This document shows, piece by piece, positions 42,258 to 50,325 of a stretch of 55,295 bases of DNA. Under the pieces are notes generated by a model that saw only the letters and a list, made by a program, of their open reading frames with translations, made no database searches and was not told where the DNA came from. The translations under genes were made by a program, and so were the position numbers. This stretch comes from Aromatoleum buckelii (GTDB taxonomy: Bacteria; Pseudomonadota; Gammaproteobacteria; Burkholderiales; Rhodocyclaceae), in assembly GCF_012910785.2 (NCBI RefSeq), contig NZ_WTVH02000007.1, positions 1 to 55,295 on the forward strand, given 5' to 3'. Position 1 is the stretch's first letter. Each line of letters begins with the position of its first letter.

Positions 42258-43274
42258 ATGGAAAACGTCGAAATCCGGTCGCCACGGGCGATTGAGGCGG
42301 AACCCATCATGTTGTCGATCGAGGGTTTCTCCGATCTGTACGCGGATGCCTGCGTCCGCGGCGAAGACGGCGAGCTGTTGCTGCTCTCCCTGTATGGACG
42401 CGACACCTCCGTGCTGCAGTTCATGTCGGCATTCTCGGTGCGTCGGGATCAGGGCGGCCTGCTCCAGGCGGGGCAGGCAAGCTTCAACCTGACCGAGGAG
42501 GGAGCACGACACACGGTTTTCGTCCCGGAGCCGGAACGGCTGCAGAAGTTCACGGGTCGTTTCCCTGACCGGAACCTGTTTGGATCCCTGACCCATACGT
42601 GGCTTTACGACCCGGTTCTGGTTCAGCCCGACCGGCCGGGGGCAACCGCCTGGCTGGTGAGTGACGAGCACGAAGTGCCGCGCTCCCAACTATGGGCTCT
42701 GATCCAGGACCTCAGCCCGCTGCCGCTCCTCGAACACTGGTGCGATCCGCTGCTCGACGGCCTGGGCGATCGGCTCTGCATGCCACTGAGCCGCTTCAAG
42801 TTCCCACCACTCGGCAAAGTCCGGGGCGTCCGCGTCACGCTCGAGGAGCGGTTCCAGGACATCGTTTCGATGGCCGTCAAGCAGGGTCTATTGACGCTCG
42901 AGGCGGACGACCTGGCCGCCGACGCGGCGGAACGAATCCGGGTGATCGCAGAAGCCTTGCCGCGCGCGCAGGCTTCGGCCAAACCCTTGTTCGAACTCGG
43001 TCGCGTGGTTATGACGGCAGGGGTCGAACTGCTCCTCGAACGTCATCCGGACCTCGTCGACCGCTGTCTCCGCGCCTACGTGCGGGGCGATTGGGGTGTG
43101 AGCTCCGAGCCTGAGCAGAACGACGAAGCCGTTCGATTGGGTGACTGCCGCATATTTGCTGCATATCCGATCGATCCGGCTCGACCGAGCGCGGGCTACG
43201 GCGCCAACACTTTGTGGATCATCACCGAAGCGGACCGCAGCGTCACGACCTTGCTGCTGCCCGACGAGTACTGA
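42258..43274 (+). CDS. Hypothetical ICE protein with conserved C-terminal TEADRS domain
   Basis: A 338-residue protein. The N-terminal two thirds are unrecognised. The last ~75 residues (DRCLRAYVRGDWGVSSEPEQ, NDEAVRLGDCRIFAAYPI, and LWIITEADRSVTTLLLPDEY) match a small domain recurring in phage and plasmid proteins of otherwise different architecture, always ending near the C-terminus with TEADRSxTTxLLPxEY. The role of that domain is unknown to me. The start ATG follows GAGGAG in the leader hairpin. Confidence 0.7.
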   Translation: MENVEIRSPRAIEAEPIMLSIEGFSDLYADACVRGEDGELLLLSLYGRDTSVLQFMSAFSVRRDQGGLLQAGQASFNLTEEGARHTVFVPEPERLQKFTGRFPDRNLFGSLTHTWLYDPVLVQPDRPGATAWLVSDEHEVPRSQLWALIQDLSPLPLLEHWCDPLLDGLGDRLCMPLSRFKFPPLGKVRGVRVTLEERFQDIVSMAVKQGLLTLEADDLAADAAERIRVIAEALPRAQASAKPLFELGRVVMTAGVELLLERHPDLVDRCLRAYVRGDWGVSSEPEQNDEAVRLGDCRIFAAYPIDPARPSAGYGANTLWIITEADRSVTTLLLPDEY

Positions 43275-43284
43275 GCGAAAAGCT

Positions 43285-43396
43285 CACCGGCGAATACGGT
43301 GTGCCTGACGGCTGTCGCCCCTTTCTTTCATCTCAAACCCATGCGGGGACACGTACCCCGCATGGGGTCGGTCTCCGCCTTCTGAAGGAGACCTCC
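43285..43396 (+). promoter_or_regulatory. Leader of the helicase gene: two hairpins without the pseudoknot element
   Basis: A short hairpin CACCG/CGGTG (43285-43301) is followed by a perfect 11-bp stem CCCATGCGGGG/CCCCGCATGGG with a 7-nt loop (43338-43366) and by GGTCTCC/GGAGACC (43370-43393) with a 10-nt loop. The last arm is the ribosome binding site, three bases before the ATG. The two lower hairpins match those of the STY4534 leader in order, spacing and the GGTCTCC/GGAGACC sequence. Confidence 0.7.
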
Positions 43397-45682
43397 ATGC
43401 ATCTCGCACATGCTGGCTTCGCGCCGGCTCTCGTCCTTCCGGAGCCTGCCCAACTGTCGCTGGCCGAGTTCGTCGACGACTTCGGCGCCAGCTTGCTGGA
43501 CGCCGTTCGACGCCAGAATCCGCCCGTCTATGACGGCGTGGCGGACCCGCGGCGCGATGCGCTGATGGATCGGCTGTCCCGAAAGCCCTTTCCGGCGCAA
43601 CGCGATGCCGTCCAAGCCGTGACGCGACTGCTGCTCGACGCCGGCGACCCCGCGGCGATCCTCAACGCCGAGATGGGAACCGGCAAGACCATGATGGCGA
43701 TCGCCGCGTCCGTCGTGATGCACGAGGCGGGTTTGCGCCGCACCCTGGTACTGTCCCCGCCGCACCTGGTGTACAAGTGGCGCCGGGAGATCCTGCTGAC
43801 CGTGCCCGATGCTCGCGTCTGGATCCTCAATGGGCCGGACACGCTGCACAAGCTCCTCACCCTGCGCGCGATGCGCACCGCACCCGCCGTGCCGGAGTTT
43901 TTCGTGCTCGGGCGAGTGCGGATGCGCATGGGCTTTCATTGGCGGCCCGCGTTCAATGTACGTAGAACGGTGTATCGGGACGAGCTCGGCGCGCGCCACG
44001 TCGCCGCCTACGCCATTTGTCCGGACTGCGGGCAATGGCTGACGGACAAGGCCAATGACGCCGAGCTGCCGATGTCGGCGGCGCGGGCCAAGGTGGTGCT
44101 CGACGAGAATCGAACCGCTTGCCCGCACTGCGGCGCGCGGCTGTGGACCTTGACCCGCAAGGGCAAGCCGCAGCGCTCGCACCGCGAGCTCGTCGTGGAC
44201 GCGTTGCAGCAGCTGCCGACCATCGGCGCGAAGACCGCCGAGAACCTGGTCCAACGATTCGGCGAGGAAATGCTCGGCGACATGCTGGCGGACAACGTGC
44301 ACGAGTTCATCAACCTGATGGACGAGGAGGGCGAGCTCGTCTTCTCCGACCGCCAGGCCGCACGCATGGAGCGCGCCATGGCTGCCCTTGAGATCGGCTT
44401 CGGCCAGGGCGACTACCAGGCGACGGAATTCGTCAAACGGTATTTGCCCCAAGGCTACTTCGGCTTGCTGGTGGTCGACGAGGGGCACGAGTACAAGAAC
44501 GCCGGAAGCGCACAGGGACAAGCCATGGGCGTCCTGGCCGCCAAATGCAGCAAGACGCTCCTGCTGACCGGCACCCTGATGGGCGGCTACGCCGAGGATC
44601 TGTTCTACCTCCTCTGGCGTCTCAATCCGAGGGCGATGATCGACGACGGCTACCGCCCGAACGTACGTCGCAGCCTGGGCCCGGCAGCAATGGCCTTCAT
44701 GCGCGATCACGGTGTCGTGAAGGACATCTACCGCGAGTTGGAAAGCCGCTCCCATCGGACCGCGAAGGGCAAGACGATCAGCCATCGAACGGCGAAAGCC
44801 CCCGGCTTCGGCCCGAAGGGCATCATGCGATACGTGCTGCCCTGCACGGTCTTCCTGAAGCTCAAGGATATCGGTGGCGACGTGCTTCCACCGTATCGCG
44901 AGGTGTTCGAATCGGTGGTGATGACGGAGACCCAGCGCGAGGGCTACACGAAGCTCGCCGCCGTCCTGACAGCCGAGTTGCGCCAGGCACTGCGCTGCGG
45001 TGACGCGACGCTGCTCGGGGTGGTGCTCCAGGTGCTGCTCGCCTGGCCTGACTGCTGCTTCCGCGACGAGCTCGTCAGGCATCCTCGAACGGGCGCCCAG
45101 CTTGCATATCAGCGGGCCATCTTCGCCGACGGGGACGTGAGCCCGAAGGAAGCGGCGCTGATCGAACTTTGCCGGCACGAGAAGGGCAGGGGCCGCAAGG
45201 TGCTCGCCTACTCGATCTACACCGGAACCCGGGACACCACGAGTCGCCTGCGGGCCCACCTGGAACGCACCGGCTTCAAGGTGGCTGTGCTGCGCGCGAG
45301 CGTCGACGCGGCGCGACGCGAGGACTGGGTGGCTGATCAGGTCGAACGTGGCGTCGACGTGCTGATCACGAACCCGGAACTCGTGAAAACCGGGCTGGAC
45401 CTGCTCGACTTTCCGACCATCGCCTACATGCAGTCGGGCTACAACTGCTACACCCTGCAGCAGGCCTCGCGCCGTTCATGGCGCATCGGGCAGCGCAACG
45501 ACGTGGCCGTGCACTTCTTCGGATACGCGGATTCGGCCCAAATGGACTGCCTTGCACTCATGGCCCAGAAGATTGCCGTGGCGCAATCCACGTCGGGTGA
45601 CATGCCGGAGACGGGCCTCGACGTCCTTAACCAGACCGGCGACAGCATCGAGGTGGCGCTGGCCAAGAGGTTGGCGGCCTGA
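43397..45682 (+). CDS. SNF2-like DEAD/DEAH helicase with zinc-finger insert (ICE core)
   Basis: A 761-residue superfamily 2 ATPase. The helicase core starts KPFPAQRDAVQAVTRLLLDA; Walker A is AEMGTGKTMM with K97. A large insert holds two CxxC pairs (CPDC near residue 210, CPHC near 243), probably one zinc site, followed by a helix-hairpin-helix-like LPTIGAKTAENLVQRFGEEM. The Walker B is DEGH at 361 (LLVVDEGHEYKN), and motif VI is ASRRSWRIGQ near 690. The insert between Walker A and B is much longer than in plain SNF2 proteins. It probably remodels or translocates on DNA during replication of the element. A hairpin terminator follows. Confidence 0.85.
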   Translation: MHLAHAGFAPALVLPEPAQLSLAEFVDDFGASLLDAVRRQNPPVYDGVADPRRDALMDRLSRKPFPAQRDAVQAVTRLLLDAGDPAAILNAEMGTGKTMMAIAASVVMHEAGLRRTLVLSPPHLVYKWRREILLTVPDARVWILNGPDTLHKLLTLRAMRTAPAVPEFFVLGRVRMRMGFHWRPAFNVRRTVYRDELGARHVAAYAICPDCGQWLTDKANDAELPMSAARAKVVLDENRTACPHCGARLWTLTRKGKPQRSHRELVVDALQQLPTIGAKTAENLVQRFGEEMLGDMLADNVHEFINLMDEEGELVFSDRQAARMERAMAALEIGFGQGDYQATEFVKRYLPQGYFGLLVVDEGHEYKNAGSAQGQAMGVLAAKCSKTLLLTGTLMGGYAEDLFYLLWRLNPRAMIDDGYRPNVRRSLGPAAMAFMRDHGVVKDIYRELESRSHRTAKGKTISHRTAKAPGFGPKGIMRYVLPCTVFLKLKDIGGDVLPPYREVFESVVMTETQREGYTKLAAVLTAELRQALRCGDATLLGVVLQVLLAWPDCCFRDELVRHPRTGAQLAYQRAIFADGDVSPKEAALIELCRHEKGRGRKVLAYSIYTGTRDTTSRLRAHLERTGFKVAVLRASVDAARREDWVADQVERGVDVLITNPELVKTGLDLLDFPTIAYMQSGYNCYTLQQASRRSWRIGQRNDVAVHFFGYADSAQMDCLALMAQKIAVAQSTSGDMPETGLDVLNQTGDSIEVALAKRLAA

Positions 45683-45683
45683 C

Positions 45684-45721
45684 GAATCCAGGGCGGGGGC
45701 GGCAGCCCTCGTCCTGGATTC
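45684..45721 (+). terminator. Hairpin terminator after the helicase gene
   Basis: A perfect 9-bp stem GAATCCAGG/CCTGGATTC with an inner GGGC/GCCC pairing, followed by the pyrimidine-rich TCCTTCTTCTC. It starts 2 bp after the helicase stop and marks the end of the core-gene series. Confidence 0.65.
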
Positions 45722-45747
45722 TCCTTCTTCTCGCATGCGACCTCGTC

Positions 45748-46689
45748 TCACGTAATGATTGCCGGCGAGCGGGTCTGGCGCTTCGCTATCTCGGCGACCA
45801 GGAACGGCTTGGCCTCCAAGGGAAAGAGCCAGTTCTTGTGGGCAGCCTGCCACCGCCCGCCGAAGACCCGGCACCAGGCCTTCACCACTTCGTTGAACTG
45901 AGCATCGTAGGGACTCCAGAGCGCGATCCCGAACGGGAAATCCGTCAGATCCACGATCCGGCCATCCGGCCAATAGCGGGTTCTCGGCGGTTTCGCCTTT
46001 TGCATGGGCGGAATGGGTTTTGGTGCGGGCATCGATTCGGCGGTAGAACGAGCCTGTTCGGTCGCTGCCGCGATTAGCGCCTGCTCCGCGGGATAGAACA
46101 GCCAGCGCTTGCCTCCAGCGCCTCGGATCACGATCTCTTCAAGGGCGGCCCAGTCCCAGGACTCGCGATCAAAGCCACGAAGGTCGATCTCAACCGACGG
46201 CTGGCCGAGCTCGCGTAGAACGGCAAGTTTCTCTTGATCGACGAAATGGGTCACTCCAACTTCGATGAGATAGGACTCCGAGGCAGTCGCCCCCACGACG
46301 TCGGGGACCACCGGACCGAGATTAACTTCGATCCTGACCGTTGCGAAGTCGACCCACGTTTCCGCAATGGAGGCTTCGCCTGTGCCGCGGCGACCGTCTG
46401 GCAGCGTGACGGAGCGCTGCACGGACAGTCCCGGCAAGGTGATCCCGCAGGCCCGCTCGATCGCGGTCTTCGCGGCAAGATGCAGCGCGCTCTCGGCGCC
46501 TCCTTCGCAGTCGGCGCCGGTTGCATGTGCAAAGTGCCAGACCCGGACATCTCCCTGGCGTGCAATGAGTGGGCGACGGCAGGACGGGCACATACATTCG
46601 CACGCCTGTCCCCGCTCAACCTCTTCTACCGAGACCACCCGGCCGTCCTTGGCAATGGCAAATGATTGCAGCAGACTCGTGGCTTCCAT
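45748..46689 (-). CDS. CoiA-like predicted PD-(D/E)XK nuclease with zinc finger
   Basis: A 313-residue protein. The N-terminus has a C4-type zinc finger (CECMCPSCRRPL) and the CoiA-family stretch RVWHFAHATGADCEGGAES followed by ALHLAAKTAIERA. The middle has a nuclease-like core, VVPDVVGA followed by SYLIEVGVTHFVDQEKL, giving the Asp and Glu-x-x expected of PD-(D/E)XK enzymes. The C-terminal ~60 residues (VKAWCRVFGGRWQAAHKNWL) look like a small DNA- or helicase-associated domain. CoiA acts in competence; here the element context suggests defence or DNA processing. The ATG at 46689 has GAAGGAG upstream, although the frame extends further. Divergent from the gene at 46784. Confidence 0.7.
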   Translation of the reverse strand: MEATSLLQSFAIAKDGRVVSVEEVERGQACECMCPSCRRPLIARQGDVRVWHFAHATGADCEGGAESALHLAAKTAIERACGITLPGLSVQRSVTLPDGRRGTGEASIAETWVDFATVRIEVNLGPVVPDVVGATASESYLIEVGVTHFVDQEKLAVLRELGQPSVEIDLRGFDRESWDWAALEEIVIRGAGGKRWLFYPAEQALIAAATEQARSTAESMPAPKPIPPMQKAKPPRTRYWPDGRIVDLTDFPFGIALWSPYDAQFNEVVKAWCRVFGGRWQAAHKNWLFPLEAKPFLVAEIAKRQTRSPAIIT

Positions 46690-46783
46690 GTTGATTGCTC
46701 CTTCGTCGATGACAGTGACGAGTGGAATTACCGCGCAGGCTGCTTTGCCAGAACACCCGGGAAACCGGGTTGAAAGGGGGTTT

Positions 46784-47851
46784 GTGAATACGCAAGCGAT
46801 TGTTTTTGCAGCCAAGTGTCTTGACGGTCTTGCTGCAGGGTGGCGCGAGTCGCGGCTGCTAAATGTTTCCGTATTGAGGGCGCTGTTGCTGCTGACGCAG
46901 CGTCATCCTGAACGGGCTGAGGGTGGATTCGACGCTCTGGAGATCGCCGAGGCAGTAGGAGCTGTGATTGGCCGGAACTGGGTAAAGGGCGATATCTGGG
47001 AGGACACGGCTGGGAAGGTTCGGGACCACTGGGGCAACCTGGTCACGAAGACCTGGCCAACGAAAGAGGAAGGTGTTCGCCAGCGCTTTCTGCAACTCGG
47101 GCTCGATGTCGCCCCTGAGTTGTCGCGGGACGAGGGCGGCGGGCAGGGCAACCCGACACGGTATTGCTTCCGCCTCGTTCCTTTGCCGAAAGTCTCGGAC
47201 GGCGAAGAGCAGGATGAAAACCCGGGACCACTCGCCGAACCCGCACCGCGCCCTTCAGGTAGCGTTTCCAGCGGCGACGAAGGCGTTAGTTACATCTGCG
47301 AGGATGTTGAAGACGCATCCTGGCTGGCCCGAAGTTTCGCACAGGGCTTCCTGCTGTCAGGCTGGAGGCGGCACGCACTTCGCAGTGTCTTCATTGCCGG
47401 CATCCTCGTTGTCTTCCTCGCCGTGCTGATCGTACCTCTGACAATGGTGACGAAGCGTTCGGTGAGTGAAAGCGCGAATGCACTGATCGGCGCGGGGGTC
47501 TTCGGCTACATTTTCTGGAGCACCTTAGGCACGCTTCTGATGCTGCACCGGTGGCGTATTGCACTGGCGCCGTGGTGGATGCAATCGGTCGATGATGACC
47601 GCCTGGTTGAGTGGCGCTGCCCTCCGCGGCACCCAGAGAAGTCCATCAAGGCCGTTCGCTACACGGCGACGTGCCCCTTGTGCGGCGGCAAGGTCGTAGC
47701 GCGTTCGGGCGGTTTGAAGCATGTGTGGAGCCTCATCGGGCGTTGCGAGGAGGCGCCGGCGGCGCATGTCTTTTCGTTCGACCATGTTCGACGTGAGGGG
47801 CTCCCGCTCATGCGATCCATGACGAGTGAAACGAGGCAACCACGGTCGTAA
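46784..47851 (+). CDS. Membrane protein with N-terminal helical domain and C-terminal zinc ribbon
   Basis: A 355-residue protein I cannot assign. The N-terminal ~130 residues are soluble and look like a winged-helix or all-helical domain (LLNVSVLRALLLLTQRHPER, NWVKGDIWEDTAGKVRDHWG, TRYCFRLVPLP). An acidic linker follows, then two membrane segments at about residues 204-226 and 233-255, then a cytoplasmic tail with CPLCGG at about 297 and a later cysteine, possibly a zinc ribbon. I use the GTG at 46784 (AAAGGGGG upstream). It ends 56 bp before hsdR on the same strand, so it may belong to the restriction locus. Confidence 0.65.
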   Translation: MNTQAIVFAAKCLDGLAAGWRESRLLNVSVLRALLLLTQRHPERAEGGFDALEIAEAVGAVIGRNWVKGDIWEDTAGKVRDHWGNLVTKTWPTKEEGVRQRFLQLGLDVAPELSRDEGGGQGNPTRYCFRLVPLPKVSDGEEQDENPGPLAEPAPRPSGSVSSGDEGVSYICEDVEDASWLARSFAQGFLLSGWRRHALRSVFIAGILVVFLAVLIVPLTMVTKRSVSESANALIGAGVFGYIFWSTLGTLLMLHRWRIALAPWWMQSVDDDRLVEWRCPPRHPEKSIKAVRYTATCPLCGGKVVARSGGLKHVWSLIGRCEEAPAAHVFSFDHVRREGLPLMRSMTSETRQPRS

Positions 47852-47860
47852 GGCCCTATC

Positions 47861-47885
47861 TGCGATAATCGGGCGAAAATTTTCG
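47861..47885 (+). promoter_or_regulatory. Extended -10 promoter and palindrome before hsdR
   Basis: TGCGATAAT (47861-47869) is an extended -10 element (TG-N-GATAAT). It is followed at once by the perfect palindrome CGAAAATTTTCG (47874-47885), which would overlap the transcription start and could be an operator. The ribosome binding site AGGGGAGG lies 2 nt before the hsdR ATG. Confidence 0.55.
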
Positions 47886-47907
47886 ATAGCGAGCGAAAGG
47901 GGAGGCA

Positions 47908-50310
47908 ATGCGAACTGGCGTGATTACCGAAGCGGATACATGCCGCGAGTACGTCACGCCCCGGCTGGTGGAGGCGGGCTGGGGTATTGCACCCCATGTC
48001 ATCGGCGAGCAGCGCAGCTTCACCAACGGCCGCATCATCGTAGCGGGCGGCAAGGTGCGGCGTGGTAAGCAGAAGCGTGCGGACTATCTGCTGTATTACC
48101 GTCGCGATTTCCCACTTGCGGTGGTCGAAGCGAAGGAAGCGGGGCTGCCCGCGGAGACGGGGGTACAACAGGCGCGTGAATACGCGGAGATCCTCGGGCT
48201 CAAGTTCGCATATGCGACCAATGGCCAGCGCATCATCGAGATCGACTACATCACTGGCACCGAGCGCGAAGTGGAGCGCTACGCCACGCCGGACGAGTTG
48301 TTCGCCCGCCTGACCGCCGCGGCGCAACTATCCGAGAGCTCCGCACCGCACTTGCTGGAGCCCTTTAACCTCGTTTCCGGCAAGATTCCTCGCTACTATC
48401 AACAGGTCGCGATCCACCGGGTGATTGAGGCGATCCTGCAGGGGCAGGACCGTATCCTCGCCACTCTCGCCACGGGCACCGGCAAGACCTGCGTGGCGTT
48501 CCAGATCTGCTGGAAACTTTGGAACAGCCGGTGGAACAAAAATGGGGAGTACCGGCGACCGAAGATACTGTTTCTGGCCGACCGCAACATCCTTGTCGAT
48601 GACCCGATGGCCAGGATGTTCTCGCCCTTCGGCGACGCCCGGCACAAGATTGCCGGCGGTGACGTGAGCCAGGGCCGGGACATGTACTTCGGCATCTACC
48701 AGGCGCTGACCACGGCCAGCGAGGACGTCTTCCGCCAGTACCGTCCGGACTTCTTCGATCTCATCATCATCGATGAATGCCACCGCGGCTCCAGCCGTGA
48801 CGAAAGCGCTTGGCGCGCGGTGCTCGATTACTTCGCGCCGGCCGTGCAGTTCGGCATGACGGCTACCCCGCTGCGTGAGGAGTCCCGCGACACCTACGAA
48901 TATTTCGGCAACCCGGTCTATACCTACAGCCTGCGCCAGGGTATCGAGGATGGCTTTCTGGCGCCGTATCGGGTGCATCGGGTGATCACGACGGTCGATG
49001 CCGCGGGCTGGCGACCGAGCAAGGACGAGATCGACCGTTACGGCCGCGAGGTGCCCGACGAGGAGTACCAGACCAAGGATTTCGAGCGGGTGGTGGCGCT
49101 GCGTGCCCGCACGCGGGCGATGGCGCGACATTTCAGCGACTTCCTCAAGGGCACGGACCGCTTCGCAAAGACGCTGGTGTTTTGCGTCGATCAGGAGCAC
49201 GCGGCCGAAATGCGCCAGGAGCTTCTCAACCTCAATAGCGACCTGGTTGTGCAGTACCCGGATTATGTGTGCCGGGTCACCGCCGACGAGGGCGCCATCG
49301 GCTTGACCCACCTCGCGAACTTCCAGGACGTGGACAAGCCTACCCCGGTCATCCTCACGACCTCGCAGTTGCTGACCACGGGCGTCGATGCCGAGATGGT
49401 CAAGAACGTCGTCCTCGCGCGCGTCGTGGGCTCGCGCTCGGAGTTCAAGCAGATTGTCGGTCGTGGCACCCGTCTCAAGGTCGACTACGGCAAGGAGTAC
49501 TTCAACATCATCGATTTCACCGGCACGGCCACGCACCACTTTGCCGATCCGGACTTCGATGGCGAGCCAGCGCGCATCGAGGAAGTGACGATCGATGAGG
49601 CCGGCGAGCAGCTCGGCGTGACGACGCTTGAGCCGGAGCCGGAGACCACCGAAACGACCTTGCTGGAGTATGAGCTACCCGAAGAACAGATCGGACCGGG
49701 TACGGGCATGCTGATCGAGGAGCCGCCGCCCGAGCCCCGGAAGTTCTACATCGACGGCGGTGAGGTCGAGGTGATCGGCCATCTGGTGTACGACCTCGAC
49801 ACCGACGGCAAGAAGCTGCAGGTGGTTAAATACACCGAGTACTCGGGCCGCACCGTGCGTGCGCTGTATCCGACTCGCGAGGCGCTGCAATCGGCCTGGG
49901 CCAACCCCGATACGCGCAGCGAAGTGCTGCGCGAGCTTACCGAGCGCGGTATCAGCTTCGAGGAGCTGGCCACCACCAGCGATCAGGCCGACGCTGACCC
50001 CTTCGATCTGCTGTGTCACCTGGCCTGGAATGCGCCGCTGCTCACCCGTTGTCAACGCGCCGAGTTGGCGCGGCGCAAGGCGCCGGATCTGTTCGCGCAG
50101 TACGGTGACACCGCCCGAGAAATTTTGACGCTGCTGCTCGACCGCTACATCGAGCGTGGCATCCTCCAGTTCAACGCACTATCCGAGCTGATGAAGGTGC
50201 AACCCTTCGACCGCTACGGCAACCCTGGCGAAATCGCAGCCCGCCACTTTGGCGGCGTGCGCGGCATGAAGGATGCTGTGTCGCGCTTGCAGACTGCGCT
50301 GTACCAATAA
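47908..50310 (+). CDS. hsdR: Type I restriction enzyme, R subunit HsdR
   Basis: An 800-residue motor and nuclease subunit that translocates DNA and cuts unmethylated targets together with HsdM and HsdS. The N-terminal PD-(D/E)XK nuclease has D59 (KRADYLLYY), E74 and K76 (VVEAKEAG) and the QxxxY-like QQAREYAE. The helicase core has Walker A ATGTGKT with K193 and the DECH box at 289 (IIIDECHRGSS), TATPLREESRDTYEYFG, and motif VI VGRGTRLKVDYG. The C-terminal ~150 residues fit the EcoEI-type domain that contacts HsdM. All catalytic residues are intact. Confidence 0.95.
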   Translation: MRTGVITEADTCREYVTPRLVEAGWGIAPHVIGEQRSFTNGRIIVAGGKVRRGKQKRADYLLYYRRDFPLAVVEAKEAGLPAETGVQQAREYAEILGLKFAYATNGQRIIEIDYITGTEREVERYATPDELFARLTAAAQLSESSAPHLLEPFNLVSGKIPRYYQQVAIHRVIEAILQGQDRILATLATGTGKTCVAFQICWKLWNSRWNKNGEYRRPKILFLADRNILVDDPMARMFSPFGDARHKIAGGDVSQGRDMYFGIYQALTTASEDVFRQYRPDFFDLIIIDECHRGSSRDESAWRAVLDYFAPAVQFGMTATPLREESRDTYEYFGNPVYTYSLRQGIEDGFLAPYRVHRVITTVDAAGWRPSKDEIDRYGREVPDEEYQTKDFERVVALRARTRAMARHFSDFLKGTDRFAKTLVFCVDQEHAAEMRQELLNLNSDLVVQYPDYVCRVTADEGAIGLTHLANFQDVDKPTPVILTTSQLLTTGVDAEMVKNVVLARVVGSRSEFKQIVGRGTRLKVDYGKEYFNIIDFTGTATHHFADPDFDGEPARIEEVTIDEAGEQLGVTTLEPEPETTETTLLEYELPEEQIGPGTGMLIEEPPPEPRKFYIDGGEVEVIGHLVYDLDTDGKKLQVVKYTEYSGRTVRALYPTREALQSAWANPDTRSEVLRELTERGISFEELATTSDQADADPFDLLCHLAWNAPLLTRCQRAELARRKAPDLFAQYGDTAREILTLLLDRYIERGILQFNALSELMKVQPFDRYGNPGEIAARHFGGVRGMKDAVSRLQTALYQ

Positions 50311-50325
50311 AGAGAATCCGACTTG

